Part shown: positions 6,670 through 14,704 of the stretch, in pieces
Position numbering within the stretch: the stretch's first letter is position 1
Layout of the letters: every line of letters begins with the position of its first letter
From: JAFANK01 sp036741695
GTDB lineage: Bacteria > Vulcanimicrobiota > Vulcanimicrobiia > Eremiobacterales > Eremiobacteraceae
Length of the DNA: 34,900 bases
NCBI GenBank assembly: GCA_036741695.1
Contig: DAINRU010000024.1
Coordinates: 1 to 34,900, forward strand
Direction of reading: 5' to 3'
Made by a program: the position numbers and the translations under genes
The notes under the pieces: model-generated
Database searches by the model: none
Told to the model about the DNA's origin: nothing
Seen by the model: the letters and a program-made list of their open reading frames with translations, nothing else

Positions 6670-7335
6670 ATGTTCATCGTGGTGTGCGGCGGCGGAAAGC
6701 TGGGCACGTACGTGGCCAAGGCGCTGCTCGAAGAGAAGCACGAAGTCGTCGTCATCGAAAAAGACGAGCGCAAAGCAGCTCGCCTGTGCCAGTTCCTCAA
6801 CTGCGAGATCGCGCGGGTCGGCGACGCTTGCGACCCGCAGGTCCTCGAGGAAGCCGGGGTTGCGCGGGCAGACGTCGTCATCGCCGATACAGGCGATGAT
6901 GAGGATAATCTGGTCATCAGCCTCGTGACCAAGAAGAAGTTCGCGCGGCCGCGCACGATCGCGCGGGTCAACAATCCGAAGAACAAGCAGATCTTCGAGG
7001 AGCTGGGCATCGATTCGGTCGTCTCCGGCACGGAGATCGTGCTCAGCATCGTGCAACAAGAGGTCAATGTCAAGGACGTCGCGCCGCTCATGACGTTCCG
7101 CGGCGGCAACCTCGAACTCGTGCGCCTATCGCTTCCGCCGACGTCACCGGCCAACGCGAAGCGGCTGTCCGACCTGCGCTTGCCCAAGCACTGCGTGATC
7201 GTCGCGCTCGAGCGCGAAGGCGATGTCATCGTGCCTGACGGCGAGACGACCGTGCGTGCGGGCGACGCCATGCTCATCGTCATGCAGCCGGGCGCGACCA
7301 AAGAGCTGCGTTCCGAGCTCGTCGGCGCCGGCTAG
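6670..7335 (+). CDS. trkA: TrkA-family K+ uptake regulator, copy 2 (RCK domain)
   Basis: The second of two tandem RCK proteins, 221 residues. The Rossmann glycine motif is CGGGKLGTYVAKALLE, followed by the acidic VVVIEKDE, D-A-C-D-P-Q-V-L-E-E-A-G and the V-T-K-K-K-F-A-R-P-R-T-I-A-R-V-N-N-P-K-N segment typical of TrkA_N. The C-terminal RCK_C domain (about 140-220) contains VALEREGDVIVPDGETTVRA and ends in a strand GDAMLIVMQPG. The two copies differ clearly, so this is not a recent duplication; tandem TrkA genes may form a hetero-oligomeric gating ring. It lies 6 bases after copy 1 and its last 4 bases overlap the convergent radical SAM gene. Confidence 0.93.
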   Translation: MFIVVCGGGKLGTYVAKALLEEKHEVVVIEKDERKAARLCQFLNCEIARVGDACDPQVLEEAGVARADVVIADTGDDEDNLVISLVTKKKFARPRTIARVNNPKNKQIFEELGIDSVVSGTEIVLSIVQQEVNVKDVAPLMTFRGGNLELVRLSLPPTSPANAKRLSDLRLPKHCVIVALEREGDVIVPDGETTVRAGDAMLIVMQPGATKELRSELVGAG

Positions 7336-8636
7336 CCGAAGCCGCGCGTGAAGTTCCCGACGCGCAGGCTTGGGAACTCGCGGCGCAGCCAGGCGAGCCA
7401 CGCGCGCATCCCCATCGGTCGCGTTGCCGGACGGCCGATGGCTGCGAAATAGATCGCCGGATCCACGTTAAGCGTTCGCGTCTGCACCATGGCGATCGGG
7501 AATGCTCTCAACACGCGCTCGAACGAGCGGACTTCTTCTGCCGCATCCGTGACGCCCGGGTGCGTGAGGAGATTGAGCGAGATGGAGATGCCCCGGGCGG
7601 CGGCGACGCGTATGCTCTCCAGCAGATCGTCGAACGTATACCCGCGAGGCCGGTAGTACGCTGCATAGACCTCCGGACGCACCGAATTGAGGCTCACCCG
7701 GATGGACTGCAGCCCGGCGTCGATGAGCCTGGCGAGCGCCTTCGGATTGCTCGCATTGGTGTTGCAGTGGATCGTGCCCGCGCTCGTCGAGGCGCGGATC
7801 CGCCGGATCGCCTGTTCGATGAGCGGCGCCGCGAGCAGCGGTTCTCCTTCGCATCCCTGACCGAACGAGATCATCCCGCCCTTCACAGCCAGAAGGTGGG
7901 CGGTCGCGAGCTCGCAGATCTCGTCGAGCGTCGGCCGGCGGCGCACGCGCTCCTGTGCGCTCTTCACCTGCGCATCCGGTTCTTGCTCTGAGATGCAGCC
8001 GATGCAGCGTGCGTTGCACGCCGGCGAGACGGGCAGCGCGGCCTCGCCCTGGCGCAAGAACACGTTCTGAGCGGTGAAACAGCCGTACTCGGTGGCGCAC
8101 CTCGCGAGCTGCTGCACGAGCGCGTTGCCCGGGAACTCAAGCGTTCGCAGCGCGATGCCCTCGCGCACCTCTTCTTCGCCGTGCGTCTGCGGCGTCCAAC
8201 TCTCAAGCTCGTCCGTCCGCATCGCGGCGACGCGAAACCCGGAGTCGCTCCACGCCACTGCGCTGTATCCATACAGCGGGAGCGCGGGCGCCCCCGCGCG
8301 CTCGGCGTAGGCCGGCAGCGCTACGCGAGTGTAGCCTAGTGGCAGCGCGGCCGCCACCGCGCAGACCTGCGTGCCCTCGACGTCGGCGATCTCCCGCGCT
8401 CGCGAACCCTCGTACCCTACCACGCTGCGCGCAGGTAGGGTGAGCAAGAGCGACCCTTCAGGAAGGGGGATGAAGTCGGCACTGACGGCTTGCACGATGA
8501 CACCGTCGTCTGCGGCTGCGCTCACGCCCGGGAGATCGAGCACCGTGCCGTCGGGCCGGGCGAAGAGCGCACGCAACGCGCCTGCGTTCTTGGCGCGGGT
8601 CGTGGGCCGCGATCGGTTTGCAGCGAAGACCTTCAT
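7332..8636 (-). CDS. Radical SAM protein of unknown substrate
   Basis: This is a 434-residue protein. About the first 200 residues are a beta-rich, unassigned domain (LARPDGT-like start, repeated hydrophobic strands). Then comes the radical SAM cluster C-N-A-R-C-I-G-C (CX3CX2C) in SPACNARCIGCISEQ, a MISFGQGCEGEPLL segment matching the GGE-type SAM-binding strand, and barrel strands TIHCNTNASNP and SIRVSLNSVRPEVY. The overall shape resembles PflA/MoaA-like activases, but I cannot name the reaction. I took ATG 8636, whose ATGA overlaps the stop of the upstream SnoaL-like gene and has GGGG upstream; GTG 8645 is possible. It is the last gene of the minus-strand run and converges on the trkA pair with a 4-base overlap. 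Confidence 0.85.
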   Translation of the reverse strand: MKVFAANRSRPTTRAKNAGALRALFARPDGTVLDLPGVSAAADDGVIVQAVSADFIPLPEGSLLLTLPARSVVGYEGSRAREIADVEGTQVCAVAAALPLGYTRVALPAYAERAGAPALPLYGYSAVAWSDSGFRVAAMRTDELESWTPQTHGEEEVREGIALRTLEFPGNALVQQLARCATEYGCFTAQNVFLRQGEAALPVSPACNARCIGCISEQEPDAQVKSAQERVRRRPTLDEICELATAHLLAVKGGMISFGQGCEGEPLLAAPLIEQAIRRIRASTSAGTIHCNTNASNPKALARLIDAGLQSIRVSLNSVRPEVYAAYYRPRGYTFDDLLESIRVAAARGISISLNLLTHPGVTDAAEEVRSFERVLRAFPIAMVQTRTLNVDPAIYFAAIGRPATRPMGMRAWLAWLRREFPSLRVGNFTRGFG

Positions 8637-9031
8637 CTGCCCCACCCCAGTGGCGGCTCTCGACGGCCTTCATCCATGACCCAGTAATCGCAGTGCTCGG
8701 CGACTTTGCCGTCAGCCGCAAAGCGGAGGATGCTCGTCCCGGCGAGTGTCCACTGCTTGCCCTCCGATCGAAACACGGCCCACCATTGGACTGCCGCTCG
8801 CGCATCGGCCGCGATCGGATCGCCGAACCAACATTCGATGTCTTCTTCTTCCGCGAACACCGATAGCGCGTACTCACGTGCGCCCGTCTGGCCCGTCATC
8901 GGCTGGCGGAACGGGTGCGAACGGTATGCCGCGTCTGGGGCGTAGAGCTCGGCGATCGCGTCGGCGTCGCGAGCGGGCCAGGCCTGCGACCAGGTGTCCG
9001 CCCAGGCACGCGCCGCGCTCTTTACGTCCAT
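8633..9031 (-). CDS. SnoaL-like / NTF2-fold small protein
   Basis: The 132 residues have the NTF2-like fold pattern: an N-terminal helix (SAARAWADTWSQAWPARDAD), the typical IAELYAPDAAYRSHPFRQP turn, then curved-sheet strands (AAVQWWAVFRSEGKQWTLAG, SILRFAADGKVAEHCDYWVM). SnoaL/NTF2 proteins range from isomerases to ligand binders, and no catalytic residues settle the function. I chose ATG 9031 because longer frames run into dapF. It sits between dapF (28 bases upstream) and the radical SAM gene (ATGA overlap), so translation of the two small-molecule genes is coupled. Confidence 0.8.
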   Translation of the reverse strand: MDVKSAARAWADTWSQAWPARDADAIAELYAPDAAYRSHPFRQPMTGQTGAREYALSVFAEEEDIECWFGDPIAADARAAVQWWAVFRSEGKQWTLAGTSILRFAADGKVAEHCDYWVMDEGRREPPLGWGR

Positions 9032-9059
9032 GGTCCCAAACCCTGGATGCCGTGCTGCA

Positions 9060-9917
9060 TCACGGCTGTGCTGGAGCGTGGAGCCCAAGAGGCACTGCGA
9101 TCTCCACGTCGCTGCGGAATACGATCTCGGCATTGCCGGTCAGATACGCGGGGTGTCCTGCGCCCTGCCAGCTCACGCGCACGGAGCCCCCAGGGGTCGT
9201 CACGGTCACGGGCGATGTGGACTTTGCGCTTGCGATCGCCACCGCAGCTGCCGCACAGGCCCCAGTGCCGCAAGCCCATGTCTCACCCACGCCACGCTCG
9301 AAGACGCGCATGCGGATCTCGTCGCCCGCCACCTGCGCCATCTCGACGTTCGGCTCCGTGTCGAATGCCTTCCACGCTGCGATCTTGGCGGCGGCTTGTT
9401 CAAGATCGAGCCGTGCCGGATCGCGGTCGACGAACATCACGACGTGAGGATTACCCATGGAGACCGCATATGCCGGTACCGCGCCGCCATCGAGCGCCAG
9501 CGTGCGCTCAAGCTTCCCGCCGACCGCGCCGAGGAATTTGGGCTCGCCCATGGCCACGCGCACACCCGGCTTTCCCTCCCAGGTGACGATCGTCGTCTGC
9601 ATGGGTCCGGCGACGGTCTCGATGGTGCACTCGGTCCGTTCTGGGTTTTCGTCATACAGATAGCGTGCGACGCAGCGGATGCCGTTGCCACACATCTCGG
9701 CCTCGCTTCCATCCGCATTGAAGATGCGCATAGAGGCGCAGGCCTCAGGCGACTCCGGTGTTCCGAGCACGAGGAGGCCGTCAGCGCCGACGGCCAGCCG
9801 GCGCGGGCATAGCGCCTTGGCGATCTCCGGATAGGGCATATCCGGGCCGGCACGGTTGTCGACGAGGATGAAGTCATTCCCCGTCCCGTGGCACTTCGTG
9901 ACCGAGATCAGGGCCAT
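9060..9917 (-). CDS. dapF: Diaminopimelate epimerase (DapF)
   Basis: DapF converts L,L- to meso-diaminopimelate for lysine and peptidoglycan synthesis. The 285 residues carry both half-sites: the first catalytic cysteine in A-E-M-C-G-N-G-I-R-C (about residue 75) and the second in E-T-W-A-C-G-T-G-A-C-A (about 220). The substrate-binding KCHGTGNDFILVDN N-terminus is also present, as are GNPHVVMFVD and FERGVGET. The length is normal. It starts 18 bases after the hfq stop and is followed by the SnoaL-like gene, so it is probably part of the long minus-strand operon. No strong ribosome site is visible. Confidence 0.97.
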   Translation of the reverse strand: MALISVTKCHGTGNDFILVDNRAGPDMPYPEIAKALCPRRLAVGADGLLVLGTPESPEACASMRIFNADGSEAEMCGNGIRCVARYLYDENPERTECTIETVAGPMQTTIVTWEGKPGVRVAMGEPKFLGAVGGKLERTLALDGGAVPAYAVSMGNPHVVMFVDRDPARLDLEQAAAKIAAWKAFDTEPNVEMAQVAGDEIRMRVFERGVGETWACGTGACAAAAVAIASAKSTSPVTVTTPGGSVRVSWQGAGHPAYLTGNAEIVFRSDVEIAVPLGLHAPAQP

Positions 9918-9935
9918 CGCGGCTTGCTGGTTGCG

Positions 9936-10250
9936 CTACTGTGCGACGGGGGTTTTCACCGCGCCGTCGGCGACAAGCGCCGGTTCGGCCTCAGTCGCCG
10001 CGGCCGGTCGAGCGCCGACGCCGATCTCAGCCCCCGAGAACTGGACCGCTGATTGCGGCGAAACCGTCGAGACCGCGTGCTTGTACACGAGGTGCGGCTT
10101 GTTATCGTACTCCAGGATGATGGTGAAGTTGTCGAAACCGCGGACGTGACCGCGCAGCTGGAATCCGTTGCGCAGATAGATGGTGACAGGCGCGTTCTCA
10201 CGCTTGATCGCCAACAGATAAGCGTCTTGCAGTGGCAAGTTGTTCTTCAC
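9936..10250 (-). CDS. hfq: RNA chaperone Hfq
   Basis: Hfq forms a hexameric ring that pairs small RNAs with mRNAs. The Sm fold is complete in residues 4-70: LPLQDAYLLAIKRENAPVTI (proximal-face Q and D present), Y-L-R-N-G-F-Q-L-R-G, G-F-D-N-F-T-I-I-L-E, and the diagnostic YKHAVSTVSP. The rim patch here is K-R-E-N, weaker than the RRER of enterobacteria. A low-complexity Ala/Pro/Glu tail of about 35 residues follows. I chose GTG 10250, which has GGAG at a good distance and gives the usual short N-terminus; upstream extensions overlap miaA. The miaA-hfq neighbourhood is a classic pairing. Confidence 0.95.
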   Translation of the reverse strand: MKNNLPLQDAYLLAIKRENAPVTIYLRNGFQLRGHVRGFDNFTIILEYDNKPHLVYKHAVSTVSPQSAVQFSGAEIGVGARPAAATEAEPALVADGAVKTPVAQ

Positions 10251-10324
10251 GCCATTCTTCTCCAATGCTTCTCGCGACGTTGCGCCATGCGAGAACCCCA
10301 CCGTTGCAGGCAGTGACCAGATGT

Positions 10325-11248
10325 TCACGCAGGCGCGAGCTTTTCCCTTGCCAGTGCGACGATCGCGCGCGTCGCGGCGTGCGCATCCTCCGCGTCGACC
10401 ACGTGGGCGCGAACGATGCGCCGGAACCAAGTCTGTTGGCGCTTTGCATATCGCTGCGTCCTGTGAATGGTCGACGCTAGCGCCTCAAGCTGCGTCGCAC
10501 GCCCATCGAGATAGGCGAGCGCTTCAGCGTAGCCGAGCCCGGACAGCGCGGGCGCGTCAGGGGCATGCGCGCGCACCGCTGCGGCTTCGGCGATAAGTCC
10601 GTGCTCGAACATGCCGCGGACGCGCTGCTCGATCCGCTCGCGGAGGATGCCGGGAGCTATGCGCAAGACCACGATCTCGCACCTCAGCTGCGCTCGTCGC
10701 GCCGGCGATGCACCGCCGTCCGAGCGCTCCGTCCGAGCGCTAAGAACGCCCTCGAGCGCGCGAAGGATTCTATAGGAGTCGCCACGTTTGGTCTGCGCAG
10801 CACGTGCAGGCGCGATGGCGGCGAGCCACTGCCAGAGCACCTCCGTGGTGTGGATGTGCGCCTCGGCGCGCAGCCGCGCGCGCATATGATCGTCGCCCGG
10901 GGGGCGGTCGAGCGGCATCGTCCCAGCAAGCGCTTCGATGTAAAAACCCGTACCGCCCACAACGATGGGCACCCGACCGCGGCTCTCGATCTCCTGGATG
11001 ATCGCGTCGGCATCGTGCACGTAGCGCGCCGCGCTGTAGCGCTGCGCCGGATCGACGAAGTCGTACAGATGATGCGCCACGCGCTCGCGGGCGGATGGCG
11101 GCGGCGAACCTGTGCCGATGCTCATGCCGCGATAGATCTGGCGCGAATCCGCATTGACGATCTCGCCGCCGAGCTCGCGTGCGACGGCGAGAGCGATCTC
11201 TGATTTTCCCGACGATGTCGGGCCGCAGATGATGAGTGCGCCTGACAC
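10325..11248 (-). CDS. miaA: tRNA dimethylallyltransferase (MiaA)
   Basis: MiaA transfers a dimethylallyl group to N6 of A37 in tRNAs reading UNN codons; MiaB, encoded upstream on the same strand, then methylthiolates that base. The 307 residues begin with the P-loop CGPTSSGKSEIALAVA, then EIVNADSRQIYRGMSIGTG and V-V-G-G-T-G-F-Y-I-E-A-L, the conserved substrate motifs. The C-terminal STIHRTQRYAKRQQTWFRRI is the tRNA-binding signature. It begins 10 bases after mutL. hfq follows after a 74-base gap, long enough to hold a separate control region, although none was recognised. Confidence 0.97.
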   Translation of the reverse strand: MSGALIICGPTSSGKSEIALAVARELGGEIVNADSRQIYRGMSIGTGSPPPSARERVAHHLYDFVDPAQRYSAARYVHDADAIIQEIESRGRVPIVVGGTGFYIEALAGTMPLDRPPGDDHMRARLRAEAHIHTTEVLWQWLAAIAPARAAQTKRGDSYRILRALEGVLSARTERSDGGASPARRAQLRCEIVVLRIAPGILRERIEQRVRGMFEHGLIAEAAAVRAHAPDAPALSGLGYAEALAYLDGRATQLEALASTIHRTQRYAKRQQTWFRRIVRAHVVDAEDAHAATRAIVALAREKLAPA

Positions 11249-11258
11249 GCCCGTTCTT

Positions 11259-13028
11259 CTACGTCCGCTTGAACGCTTTGGAAAGCTCTGCCGCGTCGAG
11301 CCGCAACGTCGTCGGCCGGCCGTGCGGGCAGGTATGTGGATCTCGACACGTGCGCAGGCGCTCGTAGAGCGCGAGCTGCTCTTGCAGGCTGAGCGGCTCG
11401 TGCGCGCGCACGACCGAGTGGCACGCGATCGTGGCGAGAAGTCGCCGGCGATGTTCTGCCAATCGCTGCGGCTGTGATTCGGTCGCCGTGCCTACGTCCT
11501 CAGCAAGGTCGTCGAGCATGCCGACGACGTCGAAGCGCCGCTGCTGGTAGCCGCTCGGCAGGGCGCTGATGCGATATGCATCGTCGCCGAAGCGTTCGAT
11601 CTCCACGCCAAGCGCCTGCAGCTCGCTCTGACACGTCTCGAGCGTGGCTACCTGGTCTGGGGTGAGTTCGACGATGCGGGGCAAGAGCAGCGGTGCTGAC
11701 GGCACTCGCTCGCCGGCTCCATCTTCAAGTGCCTCGAACGCGATGCGCTCGTGGGCCGCGTGCTGATCGACGATCACGATGCCGCTCGCGTCGCTGATGG
11801 CGATGAAGGTCTGGTCGATCTGACCGAGCGCTCGTGCCGTCTGAGCGGTTGAACTCGCATCCTCGAGCTGCAGCGGCGCAGGACCGCTCGCACCGGCGAG
11901 CAGCGATGCGGCCGGGATGACGTGTGCAGCGAGCCCAGAGCCGCTCGCTCCTTCGAGCGGCGGCACGGCCGGACGGAGAAGCGGGGGAGTGAATCCATCT
12001 GCGCCGGCGTCGGATCGAAGCGCGTCTTTGACTGCGTGGCGGACTGCGTCGAACACCGACGCCGCGCTCGGGAAGCGTACCTCGATCTTCGTCGGATGCA
12101 CGTTGACGTCGACGTCCCCGGGCGCAAGCGAGAGCATGAGCACGCCGTAGGGATACCGCCCCGTCATCATGCTGCCCGAATACGCGGTCGACCACGCCGC
12201 CGACAGCGCCGGATTGCGTATCAGCCGACCGTTGACGAAGAGCACTTGACCCTGACGATTCGGACGGTCAGCGCCGATGCGTGACGTGAACCCGACGATC
12301 CCGATCATGATGTTGGGCGCGGTCCGCACCGGCGTGAGCGACCCTCGACTGCCCTTGCCGAAGACCATCTCCAGCCGGTCGACGGGATCGCTGACGGCAG
12401 GGAGCGACCACACGTCGCGCCCGTCGTGACGCAATGAGAACGCCACCGCCGGCCAGCCCAGGGCGATGCGTGAGAGAAACGCGCTCACCCGCCCGAACTC
12501 GGCCTTCTCGCTGCCCAGGAAATCACGGCGCACTGGCGTCGCGGCGAACAGCTCGCGCACGGTCGCCTTCGTGCCGGGCGAGGCGGCCACGCGGGTCACA
12601 GCGCCGGGCGATCCGGCGCGCGTGGCGATGCGAGCGCCAAAGGTCTGACCTGCGGGGCGCGAGACGATCTCGAGCGACCCAGCAGCCGCGGCGATGCTGG
12701 CCAGACCCTCGCCCCTGAACCCGAGCGTGCGCACGGAGAAAAGATCCGACGCCGCGCTGAGCTTGCTCGTGGCGTGGCGCTGCAGCGCAAGCGGCAGATC
12801 GTCGTGTGTGATGCCACGACCATCGTCGTGGACGGCGATCTCGGTGCGCCCGCCGCCTGAGAGCTCGACCGCGACATAGGAGGCGCCTGCGTCGAGGCTG
12901 TTCTCGATCAGCTCTTTGACGACGGAGACCGGCCGCTCGATGATCTCACCGGCGGCGATCTGCGCGATCGTCGCCTCGTCGAGGACGTGGATGTGTTCGC
13001 TCGTGCGCACGCGGTCGGCTTCGCCCAA
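11259..13028 (-). CDS. mutL: DNA mismatch repair protein MutL (endonuclease type)
   Basis: MutL couples mismatch recognition by MutS to strand removal. The N-terminal GHKL ATPase has IAAGEIIERPVSVVKELIEN, D-D-G-R-G-I and TLGFRGEGLASI; the middle transducer includes VNGRLIRNPAL and VDVNVHPTKIEVRF. The C-terminal domain carries the metal-dependent nicking motif D-Q-H-A-A-H-E-R-I-A-F-E together with ACHSVVRAHEPL and CPHGRPT, so this is a nicking MutL as in bacteria lacking MutH. A poorly conserved Ala-rich linker joins the halves (about 330-400). The start is TTG 13028 or GTG 13010; both leave the ATPase intact. miaA follows after 10 bases. Confidence 0.97.
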   Translation of the reverse strand: MGEADRVRTSEHIHVLDEATIAQIAAGEIIERPVSVVKELIENSLDAGASYVAVELSGGGRTEIAVHDDGRGITHDDLPLALQRHATSKLSAASDLFSVRTLGFRGEGLASIAAAAGSLEIVSRPAGQTFGARIATRAGSPGAVTRVAASPGTKATVRELFAATPVRRDFLGSEKAEFGRVSAFLSRIALGWPAVAFSLRHDGRDVWSLPAVSDPVDRLEMVFGKGSRGSLTPVRTAPNIMIGIVGFTSRIGADRPNRQGQVLFVNGRLIRNPALSAAWSTAYSGSMMTGRYPYGVLMLSLAPGDVDVNVHPTKIEVRFPSAASVFDAVRHAVKDALRSDAGADGFTPPLLRPAVPPLEGASGSGLAAHVIPAASLLAGASGPAPLQLEDASSTAQTARALGQIDQTFIAISDASGIVIVDQHAAHERIAFEALEDGAGERVPSAPLLLPRIVELTPDQVATLETCQSELQALGVEIERFGDDAYRISALPSGYQQRRFDVVGMLDDLAEDVGTATESQPQRLAEHRRRLLATIACHSVVRAHEPLSLQEQLALYERLRTCRDPHTCPHGRPTTLRLDAAELSKAFKRT

Positions 13029-13070
13029 CCGCGGGCCACCACATCTTACGAGCCGGGCTGGCCCGAGCGC

Positions 13071-14624
13071 TTAGCGGGCGACGGGCGTCGTAAAGACCCG
13101 CAGCGCGTTGCGGCCGTCTTCCTTCGCGGCGTAGAGCGCATCGTCTGCGGCTTTGATGAGGGCCTGCTTGTCGGTCACGTCCTGCGGATAGCTGGCTGCG
13201 CCGATCGATACCGTGATCTGCACGTGGGAATTACCCGACGTGAACGCGATGTCTTCGACGCTTCTGCGGATGCGGTCGGCGACCACCGCTGCTTCGGACT
13301 TGATCGTCTCGGGCATGACGATGATGAATTCGTCACCGCCATAGCGGCAGCAGACATCGTTGCGCCGCGCTTGTTGACGCAGCAGCGCGCCGACGCGCCG
13401 CAAGAGCTCGTCACCCGCTTGGTGGCCGTGGCCGTCGTTGACCTGCTTGAAGTTGTCCAAGTCGATGATGAGCAGCGAGAGCGATTTGCGCGCCGCTTGG
13501 GCCTTGCGGAATTCGGACTCGAGACGCTCGTGATAGGCTCGAGGAGAGAGCAGGCCCGTGAGCGAGTCGGTGTCGGCCATCAACCGCGTCCGGCTATGGA
13601 TGACGGCGTTGCGCACGCCAACCGACGCCAAACTGATGAGCCGGCCCACGTGCTCGAGCTGGTCTGTCGTATAGACGTTTGGCTCGGCGGAGATGAGCTG
13701 CACGCAGCCGACGGCTTGTCCATCGGCGACGACCGGCACGACCAGCGAACCGCGAGCATTGGGGCGCATATCGGCGTCGGGCTGACGCACGTCTTTGTGC
13801 AGATCTGCGATGAGCGCTGGGCGTTGCTTGGCGGCCGCGTAGCCCACGACGCCCGTGCCGAAGGCGATCTTTCCGCGGTAGGCTCCAACGTCGTCGCCCG
13901 TGATCTCTGCGGCGACCAGCATCTCTTCTTCGGCATTGTCGTCGTACTGCACGACGTAGATGACGCAGGTATCCCAGGGGACCACGCGGCGGAACTGGCC
14001 GAGCAGGTTGCGCAGCTGCTTGAGCACGTCGGCGAGCGACATCTGCGAGCCGAGTTCAGACCCCGCGTTGAGGACTTGATCGATGGCTCGCACCTGGCGC
14101 TCGGCGCGGTTTCTGCCATGCAGGCCATAGAGCACGGCGACGTATGGCCCGAACGTCATGCCGGCGATCTGCAGCGCGATGGCGCTCGGCGGGCCATAGT
14201 GGTAATTCAGCGCGATGTCGAGCAGCAGCAGGTCGACCGACGCCAGCACGGCGAGGCCGACCGGGGCCGCGACCATGGCGGCGTCAAGCGCCGGCAAGAG
14301 CACGAGCAGGGTGATGCCATACAGCTTGATGATGAGCGCGGCATAGGCGACATCGATGACGATGAGCGAGGGCACGACGAGCGGGTGAGCCTCGTCGCGT
14401 GGACCGGTCGCACGCGACCGGTACCAGAAGTTCGCGGCGAAGAGCGTCGTGATGACGCCGTACGCCATGAGCGCGACGAGGAGCTGACGGGGCGCTGCCG
14501 GGTTCGGCGGCAAGCTCAGCAGCGAGCCAATCGCGATCCAGCGCGCGACCACGACCGCCAAAGGATAGGTCAGCATGTCCGCCAGGCTTCGGATCTTGCG
14601 GGCCGCTAGGTCTAATGTCCTCAC
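13071..14624 (-). CDS. Membrane GAF-GGDEF diguanylate cyclase
   Basis: This 517-residue protein probably makes the second messenger c-di-GMP. About residues 20-170 hold several membrane segments (for example LLVALMAYGVITTLFAANFW and VVPSLIVIDVAYAALIIKLY). A GAF domain follows (about 180-345: VPWDTCVIYVVQYDD, GTGVVGYAAAKQRPALIADL). Then comes a GGDEF domain (about 350-510) with D-T-D-S-L-T-G-L, DLDNFKQVNDGHGHQAGDEL and an intact R-Y-G-G-D-E-F active site. An RRND motif five residues before GGDEF is a product-inhibition I-site. Active-site residues look complete, so activity is likely. The gene sits between mutS and mutL, an unusual insertion. The ligand of the GAF domain is unknown. Confidence 0.94.
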   Translation of the reverse strand: MRTLDLAARKIRSLADMLTYPLAVVVARWIAIGSLLSLPPNPAAPRQLLVALMAYGVITTLFAANFWYRSRATGPRDEAHPLVVPSLIVIDVAYAALIIKLYGITLLVLLPALDAAMVAAPVGLAVLASVDLLLLDIALNYHYGPPSAIALQIAGMTFGPYVAVLYGLHGRNRAERQVRAIDQVLNAGSELGSQMSLADVLKQLRNLLGQFRRVVPWDTCVIYVVQYDDNAEEEMLVAAEITGDDVGAYRGKIAFGTGVVGYAAAKQRPALIADLHKDVRQPDADMRPNARGSLVVPVVADGQAVGCVQLISAEPNVYTTDQLEHVGRLISLASVGVRNAVIHSRTRLMADTDSLTGLLSPRAYHERLESEFRKAQAARKSLSLLIIDLDNFKQVNDGHGHQAGDELLRRVGALLRQQARRNDVCCRYGGDEFIIVMPETIKSEAAVVADRIRRSVEDIAFTSGNSHVQITVSIGAASYPQDVTDKQALIKAADDALYAAKEDGRNALRVFTTPVAR

Positions 14625-14704
14625 ATACTAAGGACGCTTGACGGCCTGCTATGTTACGAAGACCCCGAGTAGTGACTGCGGTCACATGCAAGCGCGAGTG
14701 CGGC

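Noticed and set aside
12987..14609. 540-residue plus-strand open frame
   Set aside because: Antisense to the GGDEF gene and the 5' end of mutL; composition is typical of a shadow frame.
14645..14700. GTGACCGCAGTCAC hairpin after mutS
   Set aside because: Short 5-bp stem without a T-tract; not enough for a terminator or operator call.
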